Shown here: piece after piece, positions 1 through 8,748 of the stretch
Position numbering within the stretch: position 1 is the stretch's first letter
How the letters are laid out: each line of letters starts with the position of its first letter
NCBI GenBank assembly: GCA_965233625.1
Contig: OZ247499.1
Location: 6,324,001-6,388,000 of the forward strand
Direction: 5' to 3'
Length of the DNA: 64,000 nt
DNA from: G965233625 sp965233625
GTDB lineage: Bacteria > Planctomycetota > Planctomycetia > Pirellulales > Pirellulaceae
Translations under genes and position numbers: made by a program
The notes under the pieces: model-generated
Seen by the model: only the letters and a program-made list of their open reading frames with translations
The model's database searches: none
What the model was told of the DNA's origin: nothing

Positions 1-616
1 GCGGGGGCTCTTTCTTGAGCGACTGACCGGTCGTGGGAATTTTCCACGACCCTGTAAAGGGATAGAAATAGCTGCCCGGTGCGCCGTAGTCACGCCCGGC
101 GACGTTGACGTCAAACCCCTGATGCTGCGGATAGTAATACGGCAGCGGTCCCAGATGCCATTTGCCGAAAAATCCTGTGCGGTAACCGCCTTCGCGCAGT
201 GCTTCGGCAACGGTGATCTCTTCCAGGGGCAGGTTCGAGACATAGCGCCCTTCTTTCATCCTGTGTTTGAAGCGGTCCCACCTGCCCGACGGCAGCCACT
301 GCGTGAGCAACAGCCGCGCCGGGTACTTGCCGGTCATGATCGCCGCCCGCGTGGGCGAGCAGACATTGCAGGCGGCGTAACCATCCGTAAACCGCATGCC
401 ACCGGCAGCCAGCCGGTCAATCGCCGGCGTCTGATAATAGTGGCTGCCGTAACAACCAACATCACGCCAGCCCAGATCATCGATCAGAAAGAAGACAATG
501 TTCAGCTTCGCCGGCTGGTCCTGTTCTTCAGCGTTCAGCTTTGCCGTGAACCCGCACAACGCGGCGAATACAACAACGCTTATCGTGGCAACTTGTAGAG
601 AACGCAAGGGAATCAC
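1..616 (-). CDS. Sulfatase, arylsulfatase-like (3' end outside the window)
   Basis: Secreted sulfatase that would hydrolyse sulfate esters, probably of sulfated polysaccharides; the exact substrate cannot be read. About 205 N-terminal codons are visible. Residues 1-29 form a signal peptide. The metal-binding Asp pair lies in FLIDDLGW (about 46-47). The formylglycine signature CSPTR begins at Cys86, the residue modified by the sulfatase-maturating enzyme, and is followed by AAIMTGKYP. I chose the GTG start because its first bases overlap the stop of the upstream sulfatase as GTGA, and the signal peptide follows at once. No clear Shine-Dalgarno (SD) sequence precedes it, so translation is probably coupled to the upstream gene. 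The C-terminal half lies beyond the left edge. Confidence 0.9.
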   Translation of the reverse strand, partial: MIPLRSLQVATISVVVFAALCGFTAKLNAEEQDQPAKLNIVFFLIDDLGWRDVGCYGSHYYQTPAIDRLAAGGMRFTDGYAACNVCSPTRAAIMTGKYPARLLLTQWLPSGRWDRFKHRMKEGRYVSNLPLEEITVAEALREGGYRTGFFGKWHLGPLPYYYPQHQGFDVNVAGRDYGAPGSYFYPFTGSWKIPTTGQSLKKEPP

Positions 617-2157
617 CTGGAGGGAGTCTTGGGAGTATTCTGTGGCCGCGGCGTCCATTCGTAACGCGCGGGATGAAACTTGTAGGCGGCTTTGCCTGGC
701 GCCGGCATGGCCTCTTTCTGGGGAAGCCACTGTTTGATCCGCTGTCTGGTTTCCGCCAGTGCGGGATCGCCGGCCAGATTCTTCCACTCGTGAGGGTCGG
801 TCTGATGGTCGTACAGTTCTTCGCTACCATCGGCGTAGTGAATGTAACGGAACCGCGCTGTTCTTAACGAATGGTTGCCGCGACCGTGGGTGGTTAATGC
901 CGGGCGGGTGCGTGATTTTGATGCATCCGCCAGCCACGGCCGGAGGCTTTCGCCGTCCAGGTCCTTCCGGGGCGGCAGCCGGCAGAGGTCGACCAGCGTC
1001 GGATACAGATCCATCAGGCTCACGGGCGCTGCGCACCGCTGTTGCTTCTGCGTCAGGCCGGGGGCGACCACGATCAGCGGCACGCGTGTTGCTTCTTCCC
1101 AGAGCGTGAATTTGTGCCAGTGATGTTTCTCACCCAGGTGCCAGCCGTGATCGGACCAGAGAACCACGATGGTGTTTTCCTGGTGCGGACTTTGCTGCAG
1201 TGCTTCCAGAATTCTGCCCACCATTGCATCCGCGAAACTGATAGACGCCAGATACGCCTGCACACACCGGCGCCACTGAAGCTGCTTTTTGACATACTCC
1301 CATTCGTCGCCGCGGTACCCGGCAATTTTCCGCCCCGGCGCTGGCACATCTTGCAGATCATCTTCTGGCACTTCGGGCAGTCTGATCTGCTCTAGTGGAT
1401 AACGGTCAAAGTACTTCTGTGGCGCGTACCAGGGCATATGCGGACGGAAGATTCCGACGGCCAGAAAGAACGGCTTCTCGTGCTGCTTCTTCAGGAATTC
1501 GACAGCCCAACTGGCCGCCTGGCCATCTCCGGTCTGCGCGTCTGTCTTCTTGAGTGGTCCCCAGTCGAATTCTTTGGCATTGGCTGGCGGACGGCTGCCG
1601 GTGCGGACATTCTCCAGCCCGTTCAGCGGGAAGCCTTCCGGCCAGTGGACACCGCGCACGGGAAAAGCGTCGCCGGGTTTAGGACGGTGCCAGGCGTCGT
1701 CGAACACCTGAGCGAAATACTCGTCCCACTGTCCGGGCGGATTGAAGCCCGGCGTGTGATGATAGATCTTGCCCGCCCCGGCAACGTGATAACCATGCCG
1801 GGCGAAGTATTCCGGCAGCGTGACCACATCTGGCAGCGCCGGGCGCCACCAGCGGCCGTTATCGTAGATGCCCGTTGTCGTCGGACGCAGACCGGTCATC
1901 ACCGCGGTGCGCGACGGATTGCAGACTGGCGCGGCGCAGTGCGCATTCTCAAACAACATTCCCGCCGCAGCTAACCGGTCGATGTGCGGTGTGTGGACCT
2001 TCCCCGGATAACCGCCCAGGCAGCCGGTCCAGTCGTTCATGTCGTCCACGGCCAGAAAAAGAACATTGGGCCGCGAATCATCCGCAACCGAACTCTGCGG
2101 GCCGGTCATTGCGGCGGTAACCAGCAAGCTTACGAAAACAATGGCCGTGTATCTCAC
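613..2157 (-). CDS. Sulfatase, iduronate-2-sulfatase-like
   Basis: Secreted sulfatase of about 514 residues, a normal length for the family. The signal peptide covers residues 1-25. The metal-binding Asp pair sits in LAVDDMND (38-39), and the formylglycine motif CNPSR begins at Cys79. Later motifs include WSDHGWHLGEKHHWHKF, which is typical of iduronate-2-sulfatase-like enzymes, and a C-terminal SEELYDHQTDPHEW. The GTG start at 2157 is supported by AGGA about 8 bases upstream and by the signal peptide right after it; a longer reading frame upstream adds only non-secretory residues. The stop overlaps the start of the next sulfatase by four bases, so the two form one operon. Substrate unknown; algal or host sulfated glycans are the usual inference for planctomycetes. 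Confidence 0.93.
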   Translation of the reverse strand: MRYTAIVFVSLLVTAAMTGPQSSVADDSRPNVLFLAVDDMNDWTGCLGGYPGKVHTPHIDRLAAAGMLFENAHCAAPVCNPSRTAVMTGLRPTTTGIYDNGRWWRPALPDVVTLPEYFARHGYHVAGAGKIYHHTPGFNPPGQWDEYFAQVFDDAWHRPKPGDAFPVRGVHWPEGFPLNGLENVRTGSRPPANAKEFDWGPLKKTDAQTGDGQAASWAVEFLKKQHEKPFFLAVGIFRPHMPWYAPQKYFDRYPLEQIRLPEVPEDDLQDVPAPGRKIAGYRGDEWEYVKKQLQWRRCVQAYLASISFADAMVGRILEALQQSPHQENTIVVLWSDHGWHLGEKHHWHKFTLWEEATRVPLIVVAPGLTQKQQRCAAPVSLMDLYPTLVDLCRLPPRKDLDGESLRPWLADASKSRTRPALTTHGRGNHSLRTARFRYIHYADGSEELYDHQTDPHEWKNLAGDPALAETRQRIKQWLPQKEAMPAPGKAAYKFHPARYEWTPRPQNTPKTPSR

Positions 2158-2298
2158 AGATGTTTCCTGATGACAGGGCGTGGCAGTTGGAACAGCTCCC
2201 GCTTGATAAACGTACACCGCCCCATCTATCCTAAAATGGCGGGCGAATCACGGAGCGTCCATGATGCCGTGGTCAGTAGCCGTTTGCAACTGAATACT

Positions 2299-2611
2299 TA
2301 TCTTCGGGCGCCGTATGAATTGCTGTGGCGTTATCCAGTCGCCCCATCTGGTTCCCTCGCCCCTTTGGGGAGAGGGCTAGGGTGAGGGGGCACAGAATCC
2401 GTCCTTTAGCAAAGCTTTGCGGAGCGTAAACCGGATGGTCAATAGCTTCTTGTGGCTTTTACAAAGTAGATAGCGGGCGCCCCCTCATCTGGCCTGACGG
2501 CCTGTCTTCTCCCCGGAGGGGCGAAGAGGGATTATGTTGTTGCCACAACATAATATCCGCACCCTGTATCTTCGTGCGCCGTACAAAATCCTGTGGCGTT
2601 ATCCTGTCGCC
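2299..2611. repeat. Composite intergenic repeat element
   Basis: The gap between the sulfatase and the oxidoreductase holds a structured non-coding block. A 45-base unit at 2299-2343 recurs as a direct repeat at 2567-2611 with about 6 mismatches. Between them, a C/T-rich segment at about 2353-2390 (CCCTCGCCCC, GGGGAGAGGG, GGGTGAGGGGG) returns in inverted orientation at about 2478-2530. A perfect hairpin lies inside at 2531-2554. Related CCCTCTCCC...GGGTGAGGGG sequence occurs again at 49265. No coding frame of merit is visible. It may be a REP/MITE-like element; mobility is inference. Confidence 0.7.
2531..2554. repeat. Perfect AT-rich hairpin
   Basis: ATTATGTTGT, a four-base loop TGCC, then ACAACATAAT: ten-base perfect arms. 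No T-tract follows, so it is not an ordinary intrinsic terminator. It sits inside the composite repeat. Confidence 0.75.
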
Positions 2612-2629
2612 TCAAGTGACAGCGTTGCG

Positions 2630-3685
2630 TCACTCTTCTTCCGGCAGGTCCACTGTGGCGCCTGACTGTGCTGAATCTTCCACGGCCTGTGTGAATTCCA
2701 TGTAACGCACACCGGTTTCAAACGTGGTGAACTTTATTTCTTCTTCGCCGCGGATCGCGTTGATAAATTCTTCTTCAACGCGCCACCCACCCGCTTTGCC
2801 GGCCGGTATTTCCACCGGCTGCATCTGCTCATCGCCTGCCTTGCCCGCCAGCAGACGGTCTTCCGGCAATAGCTGGTAGAAGATAGAACCTTCGCTGCCA
2901 AACAGCCTGATCTCTGGCGGCGGGCCGAAGTGAATGGCGCTGCTTAAGTGGTACAGACCCTGCACGCCGCCGGGCAGCTTTGTTAAGACCTGCACGCTTT
3001 CGGGACGGGTGACCGGCTCACGCATGCCGGTCGAGGCGTCGACACGTTCTGTCGTAAACACCTGGGTGGAAGCTTGCACGCTCTGCGGGCTGGGCGTCCA
3101 GCGGATTAGCGTTTCGTGCAGGATGCCCAGCAGCAGCATATTCACACCGCTGATACTCTGACGTTGCCGCCAGTGCAGCGGCCGCTGCGGATCGGCGGTT
3201 TCGTTGGATGTGCCGAGCACCACCACTTCGCGGAGTTCGCCCAGATAGCCGTCCTCGATCATTTCGCGGACGACCTGCCCGCCACGCAGACCGAACGGAC
3301 TGGGCACAATCTGCGTCACCAGTTCCGGATGCTGCAGACTGGCGGCGTACATCTGCCGGGCTTCATCCGCCGACATTGCCATGCGTGCTTCGGTCAACAC
3401 ATGCTTGCCAGCATCGAGCGCCGCTAATGTTGCCGGGCAGTGCAGATTGGGCCAGGCGCCAATCACCACCGCGTCTACATCGGGCGATTGCACCAGTTCC
3501 TGCCAGTCTGCAAACTTCTTCGGGATGCCAAACTCCGCCGCAGCCGCCTGTGTGGATTGCGGCCGGCTATTGCAGACTGCGGTGATCTCTACATCCTGAC
3601 AAGCCCGCAGCCCCGGTACATGTTTCAGACGCGTATTGGCGCCAAGGCCAATGATGCCGACACGAATGGTTCCCAAAACATTCAC
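2630..3685 (-). CDS. Gfo/Idh/MocA family oxidoreductase
   Basis: NAD(P)-dependent dehydrogenase of the glucose-fructose oxidoreductase / inositol dehydrogenase / MocA superfamily, cytoplasmic, 351 residues. The N-terminal Rossmann fold shows VGIIGLGANTRLKHVP (about 9-24). VVIGAWPNLHCPATLAALDAGKHV (about 73-96) is the typical nucleotide-domain block. In most family members an EKP motif follows, with the lysine used in catalysis; here it reads TEARMAM, so the lysine is absent. The C-terminal alpha/beta domain ends in GVRYMEFTQAVEDSA. The substrate cannot be assigned. The first codon taken is GTG; a TTG three codons later sits at better distance from a GGAG and may be the real start. It is divergent from the zinc-ribbon gene at 3878. 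Confidence 0.85.
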   Translation of the reverse strand: MNVLGTIRVGIIGLGANTRLKHVPGLRACQDVEITAVCNSRPQSTQAAAAEFGIPKKFADWQELVQSPDVDAVVIGAWPNLHCPATLAALDAGKHVLTEARMAMSADEARQMYAASLQHPELVTQIVPSPFGLRGGQVVREMIEDGYLGELREVVVLGTSNETADPQRPLHWRQRQSISGVNMLLLGILHETLIRWTPSPQSVQASTQVFTTERVDASTGMREPVTRPESVQVLTKLPGGVQGLYHLSSAIHFGPPPEIRLFGSEGSIFYQLLPEDRLLAGKAGDEQMQPVEIPAGKAGGWRVEEEFINAIRGEEEIKFTTFETGVRYMEFTQAVEDSAQSGATVDLPEEE

Positions 3686-3877
3686 TCCGCAGGGGCAAGT
3701 TGGTCAAGAATCCGCAAGCGTATGGCAACGGTTGTATCACCTGGCGTTCGTCTTGTAACCATGTGGAGAGGTGCACCTGCCGTCACCACCTTTGCGGGTT
3801 ATGTGCATTGAAGCTCAACCATTTGTATAAAGGTCGCAAGCCAATGTTCCGTTTGCCGCGGCGAATAATGTGTGACC

Positions 3878-5050
3878 ATGACCAGTGACGAACAACAAGA
3901 GATTGTCTACGTTGAGGACGACGCCTCAGCGGACATCGTCCCGGCGACCATTCTCGACGAACCGTTCGTCGATGCGGACGTGCTCCCACCCCAGGGTGAA
4001 CCATGTGGCCGTTGCGGGGCGCCGGTGGAGCACGGCGACCAGTTCTGCACAAATTGCGGAACGGAAGTGTGTGAGGGTCCGGCCACGCAGCAGGATGCGG
4101 AACTTGTCATCGAAGGGCCGAAGAAACACTTCGAGTGCCGTTCGTGCGGCGCGCAGATCAAGGTCGATCCTGACCAGCGCAGCTACACCTGCCCCTTCTG
4201 CGATTCGACCTATGTGGTCGAACACACGGAAGAAACGACGGGCCGCCAACCGCCTGAATTCGTCATCGGATTCGCCGTCACGCCCGAACAGGCATTGCAG
4301 AAGTTCCGCCATTGGCTGCAGGACAATTCCATATTCCGTCCTGGCGATCTGGCGAAATCGCGAATCGAAGACAAGCTGCGCGGCGTCTATCTTCCTTTCT
4401 GGCGGTTTACCATGCGAAGCCACAGCCACTGGAACGCCAGCATTGGCGAGTACTGGTACCGCACGGAAAGATACACCACCACCGACTCGAAAGGAAAAAG
4501 AGTCACCAAGACACGTCGTGTGCGTGAAACCGAATGGTGGCCGCTGTCCGGGCAACATCATCTGTATCACCGCGACTATCTGGTGTCTGGCAGCAAAGGC
4601 CTTGACCAGCAGCAAGCGGACCGGATCAAGCCGTTCAATCTGCCGGCGCTCAAACGTTACCATCCTAATTTCATCGCTGGCTGGATCACCGAAGAATACT
4701 CCATCGAAAAGGATCAGGCGCTGGCGATCTGCCGCGACGAATTTCTCAGGCGTGAACAAGCCGCCATTGCCCATCACTTACCAGGCGACACTCACACAAA
4801 TCTGGAAGTCTCCACAAGCTTCAGCCAGGCAACCAGCGATCTGTGCCTGCTGCCCGTTTACTTGCTCAGCTACCGTTACCAGGACAAGCTGTATCGCTTC
4901 ATGGTGAATGGGCAAACGGGTCACATCGCTGGGGATAAGCCCTGGTCGCAGAAGCGAATCTGGGCCGCCGTCGGCATCGGACTGGGCGTGCTGGCGGTGA
5001 TTATCCTGATCATCGCGGGCATTGCGGGAGTCGTTGCCGCGTATGGATAA
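3878..5050 (+). CDS. Double zinc-ribbon protein with C-terminal membrane anchor (first paralogue)
   Basis: About 390 residues, function unknown. Two zinc ribbons stand at the N-terminus: CGRC...CTNC (about 43-60) and CRSC...CPFC (about 87-108). The middle has RGVYLPFWRFTMRSHSHW and WWPLSGQHHLYHRDYLV. The end carries YRFMVNGQTGHIAGDKPWS, then one transmembrane segment (IGLGVLAVIILIIAGIAG) and only a few residues after it. The layout resembles bacterial TFIIB-type zinc-ribbon membrane proteins of unknown role. The next gene encodes a clear paralogue and starts inside this gene's last codons (ATGGATAA), so the pair is one translational unit. I chose ATG at 3878; a GTG two codons upstream is possible. 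Neither has a strong SD. Confidence 0.85.
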   Translation: MTSDEQQEIVYVEDDASADIVPATILDEPFVDADVLPPQGEPCGRCGAPVEHGDQFCTNCGTEVCEGPATQQDAELVIEGPKKHFECRSCGAQIKVDPDQRSYTCPFCDSTYVVEHTEETTGRQPPEFVIGFAVTPEQALQKFRHWLQDNSIFRPGDLAKSRIEDKLRGVYLPFWRFTMRSHSHWNASIGEYWYRTERYTTTDSKGKRVTKTRRVRETEWWPLSGQHHLYHRDYLVSGSKGLDQQQADRIKPFNLPALKRYHPNFIAGWITEEYSIEKDQALAICRDEFLRREQAAIAHHLPGDTHTNLEVSTSFSQATSDLCLLPVYLLSYRYQDKLYRFMVNGQTGHIAGDKPWSQKRIWAAVGIGLGVLAVIILIIAGIAGVVAAYG

Positions 5051-6245
5051 GCCCCCCGTTATTCGCGAGCCTGAACGCAAGTGCGTGATCTGCCATGCGC
5101 TGGTGGACGAGGAAGATCTGTTCTGCGCCAACTGCGGGGCGGAGGTGCCCCAGGTTCGAATTGAAGTTGAAGGGCAGGTTGAAACACGCGAGACAACGCG
5201 TAACTTCACCTGCGGCGGGTGCGGCGCGTCGATGAGCTACGATGCTTCTGCACAGACGCTGCGTTGCCCGTTCTGTGGCAGCGAAGAATTGCAGCGGAAA
5301 GCAGACGGCAAGACCTTTGCGCCGCGCAGCGTGGTGCCGTTCGAAATTGACCGCAAGCAAGCGGAAACGATTATCAGACAGTGGCTGGGAACCGGTTGGC
5401 TACGTCCCGGCGATCTGAGTGATGCCGCGGTCATCACCAAGATGGCAGGTGTGTACGTGCCGTACTGGGTGTTCACCGCCCACACTTCGACCTACTGGAC
5501 GGCCGACACCAGTGATACGCCCAGTGGGGCGCGTGGTGACTGGTTCCCGCTTTCGGGAGAACACCGCAGCAGCTGCGGCGGAATTCTCGTTGGCGCCAGC
5601 GGAGCCTTGAAGCCGAACGAAACGCATGCCTTGTGTCCGTTTCATTTAAACGCAGCCGTTGCGCCTTCAGACGTCGATTTAGAAAACGCCATTGTCGAAC
5701 AATTCAGCGTGCCGCGTAAGTACGCCCGGCCGCATGCCCGTAGCACCGTCGAGCAATGGGAGCGTGCTGCCGTTGACGAACATTACGTTCCCGGTCGCAG
5801 CCGGAACGTCAAAGTAAATACGCTGCTGGCCGGCTTGTCGAGCGAAGCAACGTTGCTGCCCGTCTGGATTATGGCGTATCAATACAAGGAGAAGACCTAT
5901 CGCTTCCTCATCAATGGTCAGACGGGCGAACCTCATGGCAGCAAGCCGGTTTCGTATCGCAAAATAATACTGATTGTGGCGATTGTCGTTGCCGTATTCC
6001 TCGGCATCTTGCTCTGCACAGGCATCCTCGGCGGGGCCGCAGCGCTTAGTCAGCGGCCGGTTCAACAGCAGGCCATCTGCCAGGCGGCGCCGGAGATTAG
6101 TCCTGCAGCCATTTGGCCACGTGCACCTGGCCATCTTCAATGGTCACCGTTACGGCGCCGGTTTCCGCCGTGTGCAACAAGCGGACGCCCGTACGCAGAT
6201 ACCCGGCCTTATACTCCCGCGAATATTCCGCGCGACCCGCGCTGA
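5043..6245 (+). CDS. Double zinc-ribbon protein with C-terminal membrane anchor (second paralogue)
   Basis: Paralogue of the preceding gene, sharing its whole plan: ribbons CVIC...CANC (14-31) and CGGC...CPFC (57-78), then RPGDL, AGVYVPYWVFTAHT, GDWFPLSGEH, YRFLINGQTGEPHGSKPVS and a transmembrane segment (about 304-326). The ATG at 5043 overlaps the upstream stop and has GGGAG 12 bases before it. After the membrane segment the frame continues for some 70 residues rich in Arg and Pro that have no counterpart in the first paralogue. That tail lies antisense to the last 149 bases of comEC. The first paralogue stops within a few residues of its membrane helix, so this tail may be an artefact of a frameshift near 6030-6050; a TAG in another frame lies at 6047. 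Confidence 0.8.
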   Translation: MDKPPVIREPERKCVICHALVDEEDLFCANCGAEVPQVRIEVEGQVETRETTRNFTCGGCGASMSYDASAQTLRCPFCGSEELQRKADGKTFAPRSVVPFEIDRKQAETIIRQWLGTGWLRPGDLSDAAVITKMAGVYVPYWVFTAHTSTYWTADTSDTPSGARGDWFPLSGEHRSSCGGILVGASGALKPNETHALCPFHLNAAVAPSDVDLENAIVEQFSVPRKYARPHARSTVEQWERAAVDEHYVPGRSRNVKVNTLLAGLSSEATLLPVWIMAYQYKEKTYRFLINGQTGEPHGSKPVSYRKIILIVAIVVAVFLGILLCTGILGGAAALSQRPVQQQAICQAAPEISPAAIWPRAPGHLQWSPLRRRFPPCATSGRPYADTRPYTPANIPRDPR

Positions 6246-8628
6246 TGATGACGTACTGCGGCTGACACCAGTCGACAAACGCCTGCGGCTTCGAACGTGG
6301 ACTGCCATGATGCGGCGCCACGGCCACATCGCACGGCGGCGTTGCTTCGGCCAGCACATCCGTCAGACCGGGCGGCTCGAGATCGCCGGGAAGAAGAATA
6401 CTTCGCCCCTGATATGCTACCCGCAGCACAATGCTATTGGCGTTGTCACTACCGATCACGCCGCGAGGCAGCGGGTGCAGCGTTTCAATCTCCGCCCCGG
6501 CGCCAACCTCAAGATTGTTCCCCGCAGAGAGCAGCCGGACCGGCACGCCTGCCTCTAAGATTCTGTGTTTGAGCGCAGCGAGAGACGCAGACGTTTCTTC
6601 CTGTTCAAACATCACGGGGCTGACGTAAACAACACCCACCGGGACTTTCTTCAGCAGCGCTGGCAGGCAGTTGTAGTGATCCGCATCGGCGTGCGAAATC
6701 ACCACCGCGTCTAACCGCCTTATTCCCCTGGACCACAGCACCCGGGCAATGGTCGAAGCCCCTGTTTCCGGCGGCGCCAGATGCCCGGCGTCATACAGCA
6801 TGTTTCGGCCGTCGGGCAGTTCCAGTAGGATGCTTGAACCGTGACCAACGGAAATCACCGTACACCGCAGCGCCGGTTTCGATCCATCCGGCATGGCGAA
6901 GCCGGCGCCCGTCATTCCCACCGCAACCCAGCAGGCGGGCATCGCCAGGCGCCAGTGCAGAACCGGCCGCAGCCTTGGCGCCGTCACCAGCAGCGCCGCG
7001 CCGAAGTAAAACACCAGCACCCATAGCAGGCTTGGTCCCGGTGTATACCAGTGGCCGCCGGGCACGGGGGCAGCGGCGCCGACCATCGACTCAAGCAGCC
7101 ACAGACTTTGCCCGCAGATCCAACCTGCCGCCACAGCCGCGGGCGGGAACAGCCAGCCGGTAAGCATCACCAGAAAGCCCGATATCAATCCGGCGGCCAC
7201 CGGCAGCATTAGCAACGGATTCAACAGCAATGCGATGGGTGACACCAGATTGAAGTGATACATCGCCAGCGGCAAGGCCATCGCCCACACGACCAGTCCC
7301 GCCAGACACACACGCCCCACATAACTCACCGCTGCCTGCCAAAGACGCAGCGGCCACGGTCGTGAGGCGGCAATCAGCCGGTCGAGCGGGTCGTCTATCG
7401 CACGCCGCGCGAGCCACGGCGCGCAATACACCAGCGTCGCCACCGCCAGAAACGAAAGCTGGGCGCCGGCTTCAAACAGCTGCGCCGGGCTGATCATCAG
7501 CACCACCAGCGCAGCGCCAGCCAGCGTATTAAAGCTCAGCGGTTTTTGTCCGCAGTACGCCGAAACGCAGAACACCGTCACCAGCACCGCCGACCGCACC
7601 ACCGGCGTCCGGCCGCCCGTCACGATTGCATACAGCACTACAAATACGATGGTCGCCAGCAGGGTGTTCCGGCGGCTGGCAAAGCCGGAATTGCCCGCGG
7701 CAAAGAAAAAGTACGCCAGTATGCCAACATGCAACCCGGAGATGGCCAGCAGATGAATCGAACCGGTCAGGAAGAATTGTTCGGTCCGTTCGTAAGAAAG
7801 CTGCTTGCGTTTCCCCAGCAGCAACGCGGCTGCCAGCGTCGCCTGATCGTATGGCATATATTCATGCAGCGCTGCTTCGCCCGCATTGCGGACAGTGGCC
7901 GACCACCGGCGCCAGTTCCAGGCGGCGCCACGCTTTGTCACAACGACACAATCCGGGTACTGTGCCTTAAGATGGCACAGTTGCCGGTCACGACGTCTGT
8001 AGTTTTCGTAGTCAAAATCGCCAGGATTTTCCGGCGGCGCCGCCCGCGTCAGCTTGGCGAACACCTGCACGGTGTCGCCCGCGTTCATTCCCGGCAGATG
8101 CCCTTCGACAAGCAACTCGCACTGGCCGGAAGCTGTACGCCACTGCGTTTCAGACGCTTCGCCGTTGGAGCCAGAAGTCACCCGTATCCGCTGGATCTGC
8201 AGCAGCACGTACGAACGATCACCGCGCGGCATTACTTCCATCGGATCGGGCGGCGGGGCAAAAGACTGCTCCGGCGCCGTCAGAAGGGTTGCCTGAATGC
8301 AGACGGGGGAAGGTTCGACCGTTGCAAAACGACCGATATCGTCCGCCGCATAATACCGCCACTGCACATGGTGCCATCCGCCGCCGCAGCATGCTGCCGC
8401 GATGAGCAACAGCAGTGCGTAACGTCCGTAGGCAAGCCGGTGCAGCAACCACCAGCAGGTGACGGCAAGAGACGCCAGCAACCACCACACCATGGGCGGC
8501 GCCGGCAGGAAGCGGTCGCAGACAATGCCCGTGGCGAAAGCCGCTGCCAGACACACAAGCGGTGCATGCCTGGCGCCCGTGAGGCCAGGGGCAAGAAGCT
8601 TCGCGCCGTTATTGGGGTTCGCCGTCAT
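6097..8628 (-). CDS. comEC: ComEC/Rec2-type DNA uptake channel protein
   Basis: Inner-membrane protein that, in naturally transformable bacteria, carries single-stranded DNA into the cytoplasm. About 843 residues with the full family architecture: N-terminal membrane segments, an extracellular OB-like region, the multi-pass competence domain with HLLAISGLHVGILAYF (GLH signature), then a metallo-beta-lactamase domain. In that domain HADADH at about residue 646 and APHHGS supply metal ligands. The ATG at 8628 has no clear SD; a GTG 21 codons upstream (8691) is an alternative start. It is convergent with, and overlaps, the zinc-ribbon gene. No other competence gene is in the window, so actual DNA uptake is inferred from the family. 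Confidence 0.93.
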   Translation of the reverse strand: MTANPNNGAKLLAPGLTGARHAPLVCLAAAFATGIVCDRFLPAPPMVWWLLASLAVTCWWLLHRLAYGRYALLLLIAAACCGGGWHHVQWRYYAADDIGRFATVEPSPVCIQATLLTAPEQSFAPPPDPMEVMPRGDRSYVLLQIQRIRVTSGSNGEASETQWRTASGQCELLVEGHLPGMNAGDTVQVFAKLTRAAPPENPGDFDYENYRRRDRQLCHLKAQYPDCVVVTKRGAAWNWRRWSATVRNAGEAALHEYMPYDQATLAAALLLGKRKQLSYERTEQFFLTGSIHLLAISGLHVGILAYFFFAAGNSGFASRRNTLLATIVFVVLYAIVTGGRTPVVRSAVLVTVFCVSAYCGQKPLSFNTLAGAALVVLMISPAQLFEAGAQLSFLAVATLVYCAPWLARRAIDDPLDRLIAASRPWPLRLWQAAVSYVGRVCLAGLVVWAMALPLAMYHFNLVSPIALLLNPLLMLPVAAGLISGFLVMLTGWLFPPAAVAAGWICGQSLWLLESMVGAAAPVPGGHWYTPGPSLLWVLVFYFGAALLVTAPRLRPVLHWRLAMPACWVAVGMTGAGFAMPDGSKPALRCTVISVGHGSSILLELPDGRNMLYDAGHLAPPETGASTIARVLWSRGIRRLDAVVISHADADHYNCLPALLKKVPVGVVYVSPVMFEQEETSASLAALKHRILEAGVPVRLLSAGNNLEVGAGAEIETLHPLPRGVIGSDNANSIVLRVAYQGRSILLPGDLEPPGLTDVLAEATPPCDVAVAPHHGSPRSKPQAFVDWCQPQYVIISAGRAEYSREYKAGYLRTGVRLLHTAETGAVTVTIEDGQVHVAKWLQD

Positions 8629-8748
8629 CCGTGGGCCAGTTGCAATCGCGTGCAATGCTTCACCAGAGGAGAAGCAGGAATTCCTTCGCACACGTATCGT
8701 AATGGCTCCGGCGCTGTTGCAACAGCGCTAGCGGCGCAAAAACGCCTG

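Noticed and set aside
3885..4907. 340-codon open frame inside the first zinc-ribbon gene
   Set aside because: Antiphase shadow: no domain, unlike codon use, and the other frame has clear zinc ribbons.
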